From Paracoccus aurantiacus (GTDB taxonomy: Bacteria > Pseudomonadota > Alphaproteobacteria > Rhodobacterales > Rhodobacteraceae), in contig NZ_VOPL01000004.1 of assembly GCF_007993065.1 (NCBI RefSeq), positions 62,001 through 126,000 of the forward strand: DNA of 64,000 nt. The letters run 5' to 3'. Position numbers and translations under genes: made by a program. Under the pieces are notes generated by a model that did not search any database, was not told the origin of the DNA, and worked only from the letters and a program-made list of their open reading frames with translations. The number at the start of each line of letters is the position of its first letter. Within the stretch, counting starts at the first letter, position 1. Positions 62,751-64,000 of the stretch are shown here, in pieces.

Positions 62751-63926
62751 TCAGCGCTCTGGCAGGGTTTCTGCCAGATAGCGCATCATGTTCGCGCCCA
62801 TGACTTTCGCGACCTGATCGTCAGTCAGCCCCTGATCGAGAAGCGCCTGCGTCAGCGCTGCAAGGCCGGCCGTATCGAATGGCGCATCGACCGAACCGTC
62901 ATAGTCCGACCCGAGCGAAACATGGTCCTCGCCCACAAGGTCAATCGCTGCGCTGATCGTGCGGGCAATGTCGCCGGGCGTGCTGCCGCAATTGACGTCC
63001 GACCAGTAGCCGATGCCGATAACGCCGCCTTTTGCAGCGATATCTTGCATCAGATCGTCGGGAATATTGCGCGGCGTGTCGCAATTGCCGCGCACGCCGG
63101 TATGACTGACGATCGGGCGCGTGCCCTCGATCGCCAGCACGTCGCGGGCAAGCTGCGGGCTGGCATGCGCAAGGTCGATGACCATACCGCGCGACATCAG
63201 CCCCTCGACGACCTGCCGCCCGAAATCCGTCAGCCCGGCGCCGCTTTCGCCATGCAGCGATCCGCCGAGTTCGTTGTCAAAGAAATGCGTCAGCCCCACA
63301 AGCCGGAACCCGGCATCATAGAGACGGTCGAGATTGGCAATATCGCCTTCCAGCGGGTGCCCGCCCTCGGTCCCGAGGATGGAACCTATTGTCCGCGCGC
63401 CGGTCTGGCGTTTGGCCAGCACCTCCTGCAGATCGTCGCGCGTCAGGATCAGACGAAGGTCTTCGGGGTCGCTCTCGGCCATGCGGCGCAGGCGGGCGGC
63501 CTGATCGAGCGCGCGTTCAAGCAGGCTGGACCAGGTGCGGATCGGGCGCAACTGGCCCATCACCAGCTTCGTGATCTGATCGGGCGCCTCGGCACTGTTC
63601 TGACCATAATTCAGGCCGGCGGGGCTTTTCGTCACAGTGGTAAAGGCCTGCACCGCGACGTTGCCTTCCTGCAGGCGGGGAATGTCGGTATGGCCGCGAT
63701 CCACGCGCTTCAGCAGATTGCGATCCCACAAAAGCGCGTCGGAATGCCAGTCGCCGATGACCAGCCGGTCATGCAGGGCCTGCGCCTCGGCGCTGACGGG
63801 CCAGCCTTCGGCGGGCGTGGTCAAGGGGTTCAGGCCGCGCTCGACGTATGCCGGGGCGAAGGTGAAGAACAAGACTGCCGCGACAACGATCAGGCCGATC
63901 AGGACGTAGAGGATCTTGCGGAGCAT
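62751..63926 (-). CDS. Membrane dipeptidase, peptidase M19 family
   Basis: A 391-residue protein with an N-terminal membrane segment (ILYVLIGLIVVAAVLFF), then the M19 TIM-barrel. Metal ligands include GDWHSDALLWDRNL (HxD), EGGHPLEGD (Glu), and ISHTG-like VSHTGVRG with the second His; VSLGSDYDGSVD carries the last Asp. Renal-dipeptidase-type enzymes cut dipeptides, some beta-lactams and D-amino-acid dipeptides. An anchored, periplasmic location is inferred. The gene starts 74 bases before the window edge, and that edge holds nothing I can identify. Confidence 0.92.
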   Translation of the reverse strand: MLRKILYVLIGLIVVAAVLFFTFAPAYVERGLNPLTTPAEGWPVSAEAQALHDRLVIGDWHSDALLWDRNLLKRVDRGHTDIPRLQEGNVAVQAFTTVTKSPAGLNYGQNSAEAPDQITKLVMGQLRPIRTWSSLLERALDQAARLRRMAESDPEDLRLILTRDDLQEVLAKRQTGARTIGSILGTEGGHPLEGDIANLDRLYDAGFRLVGLTHFFDNELGGSLHGESGAGLTDFGRQVVEGLMSRGMVIDLAHASPQLARDVLAIEGTRPIVSHTGVRGNCDTPRNIPDDLMQDIAAKGGVIGIGYWSDVNCGSTPGDIARTISAAIDLVGEDHVSLGSDYDGSVDAPFDTAGLAALTQALLDQGLTDDQVAKVMGANMMRYLAETLPER

Positions 63927-64000
63927 GGGGCCGTCCCGGTCAATGGCAGGTCTGCCCAGAGGATATGCTGAGGTCCGCGCGATCCGCCAGCATAGATCCC

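Noticed and set aside
62922..63971. A 349-codon plus-strand frame opposite the dipeptidase gene
   Set aside because: It is antisense to a gene with clear metal-binding motifs and lacks similarity or a ribosome site.

Overview
The window reads as a stretch of core chromosome from a GC-rich alphaproteobacterium of the Rhodobacteraceae/Paracoccaceae, most likely Paracoccus or a close relative. The evidence is the nifR3(dusB)-ntrB-ntrC-ntrY-ntrX cluster with an NtrC that lacks GAFTGA, phosphatidylcholine synthase, a TrcR/DUF1013 regulator, COQ9, UbiK, DUF484, DUF1150, a fused sat-cysC gene, and a GTTC-N7-GTTC SOS box in front of uvrA. I saw no rRNA, tRNA, insertion sequence, prophage or CRISPR array. 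Coding density is very high, with many ATGA or TGATG stop/start overlaps. The left edge cuts the 3' end of lpdA.

Layout. 1-9.7 kb: lpdA end, a GFA-fold protein, SOS-controlled uvrA, an L,D-transpeptidase lipoprotein, a lysine/alanine-rich protein, a lytic transglycosylase, a peptide-type ABC binding protein, phosphatidylcholine synthase and an SRPBCC protein. 9.7-16.3 kb: tal-DUF484-xerC operon, priA, tadA and rluB with a long 11-residue repeat tail. 16.3-19.7 kb: a zinc-uptake locus (znuA divergent from zur-znuC-znuB) with two palindromes between them and a short hemP gene behind znuA. 19.8-23.9 kb: a small acidic-tailed exported protein, a yjbH-yjbF exopolysaccharide-type pair and a COG3650 lipoprotein. 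24.1-31.5 kb: nifR3-ntrBC-ntrYX nitrogen control. 31.5-35.6 kb: MltB-type transglycosylase, YbaK, RecO, two tandem META lipoproteins and S21. 35.7-45.5 kb: COQ9, quinone oxidoreductase, two SDRs, RNase T2, TrcR, two SH3 proteins, an aldehyde dehydrogenase and a P1 peptidase. 45.6-53.7 kb: a degenerate M48-like membrane protein, rpoH, rluD, ubiK, lgt, a MidA methyltransferase, pgeF, an Lrp regulator and trxB. 53.8-56.2 kb: the most accessory-looking part, with a conserved hypothetical, a two-gene unit containing an unusual metzincin-like protein, and a probable LysR gene remnant. 56.2-64 kb: sat-cysC, two glycosyltransferase-like genes, DUF1150/Hsp20 with a heat-shock-like promoter, YdcH-like, purE-purK-Nudix and an M19 dipeptidase.

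How the genes connect. Several small regulons are readable: SOS (uvrA), zinc (znu/zur), nitrogen (ntrBC/YX with both AAA+ regulators lacking GAFTGA) and heat shock (rpoH plus an Hsp20 gene with a sigma-32-like promoter). Envelope remodelling recurs: an L,D-transpeptidase, two lytic transglycosylases, Lgt and several lipoproteins. I found no convincing new multi-gene defence or mobile system. The items most worth a second look are the metzincin pair, the pseudo-M48 protein next to rpoH, the RluB repeat tail and the isolated hemP behind znuA.
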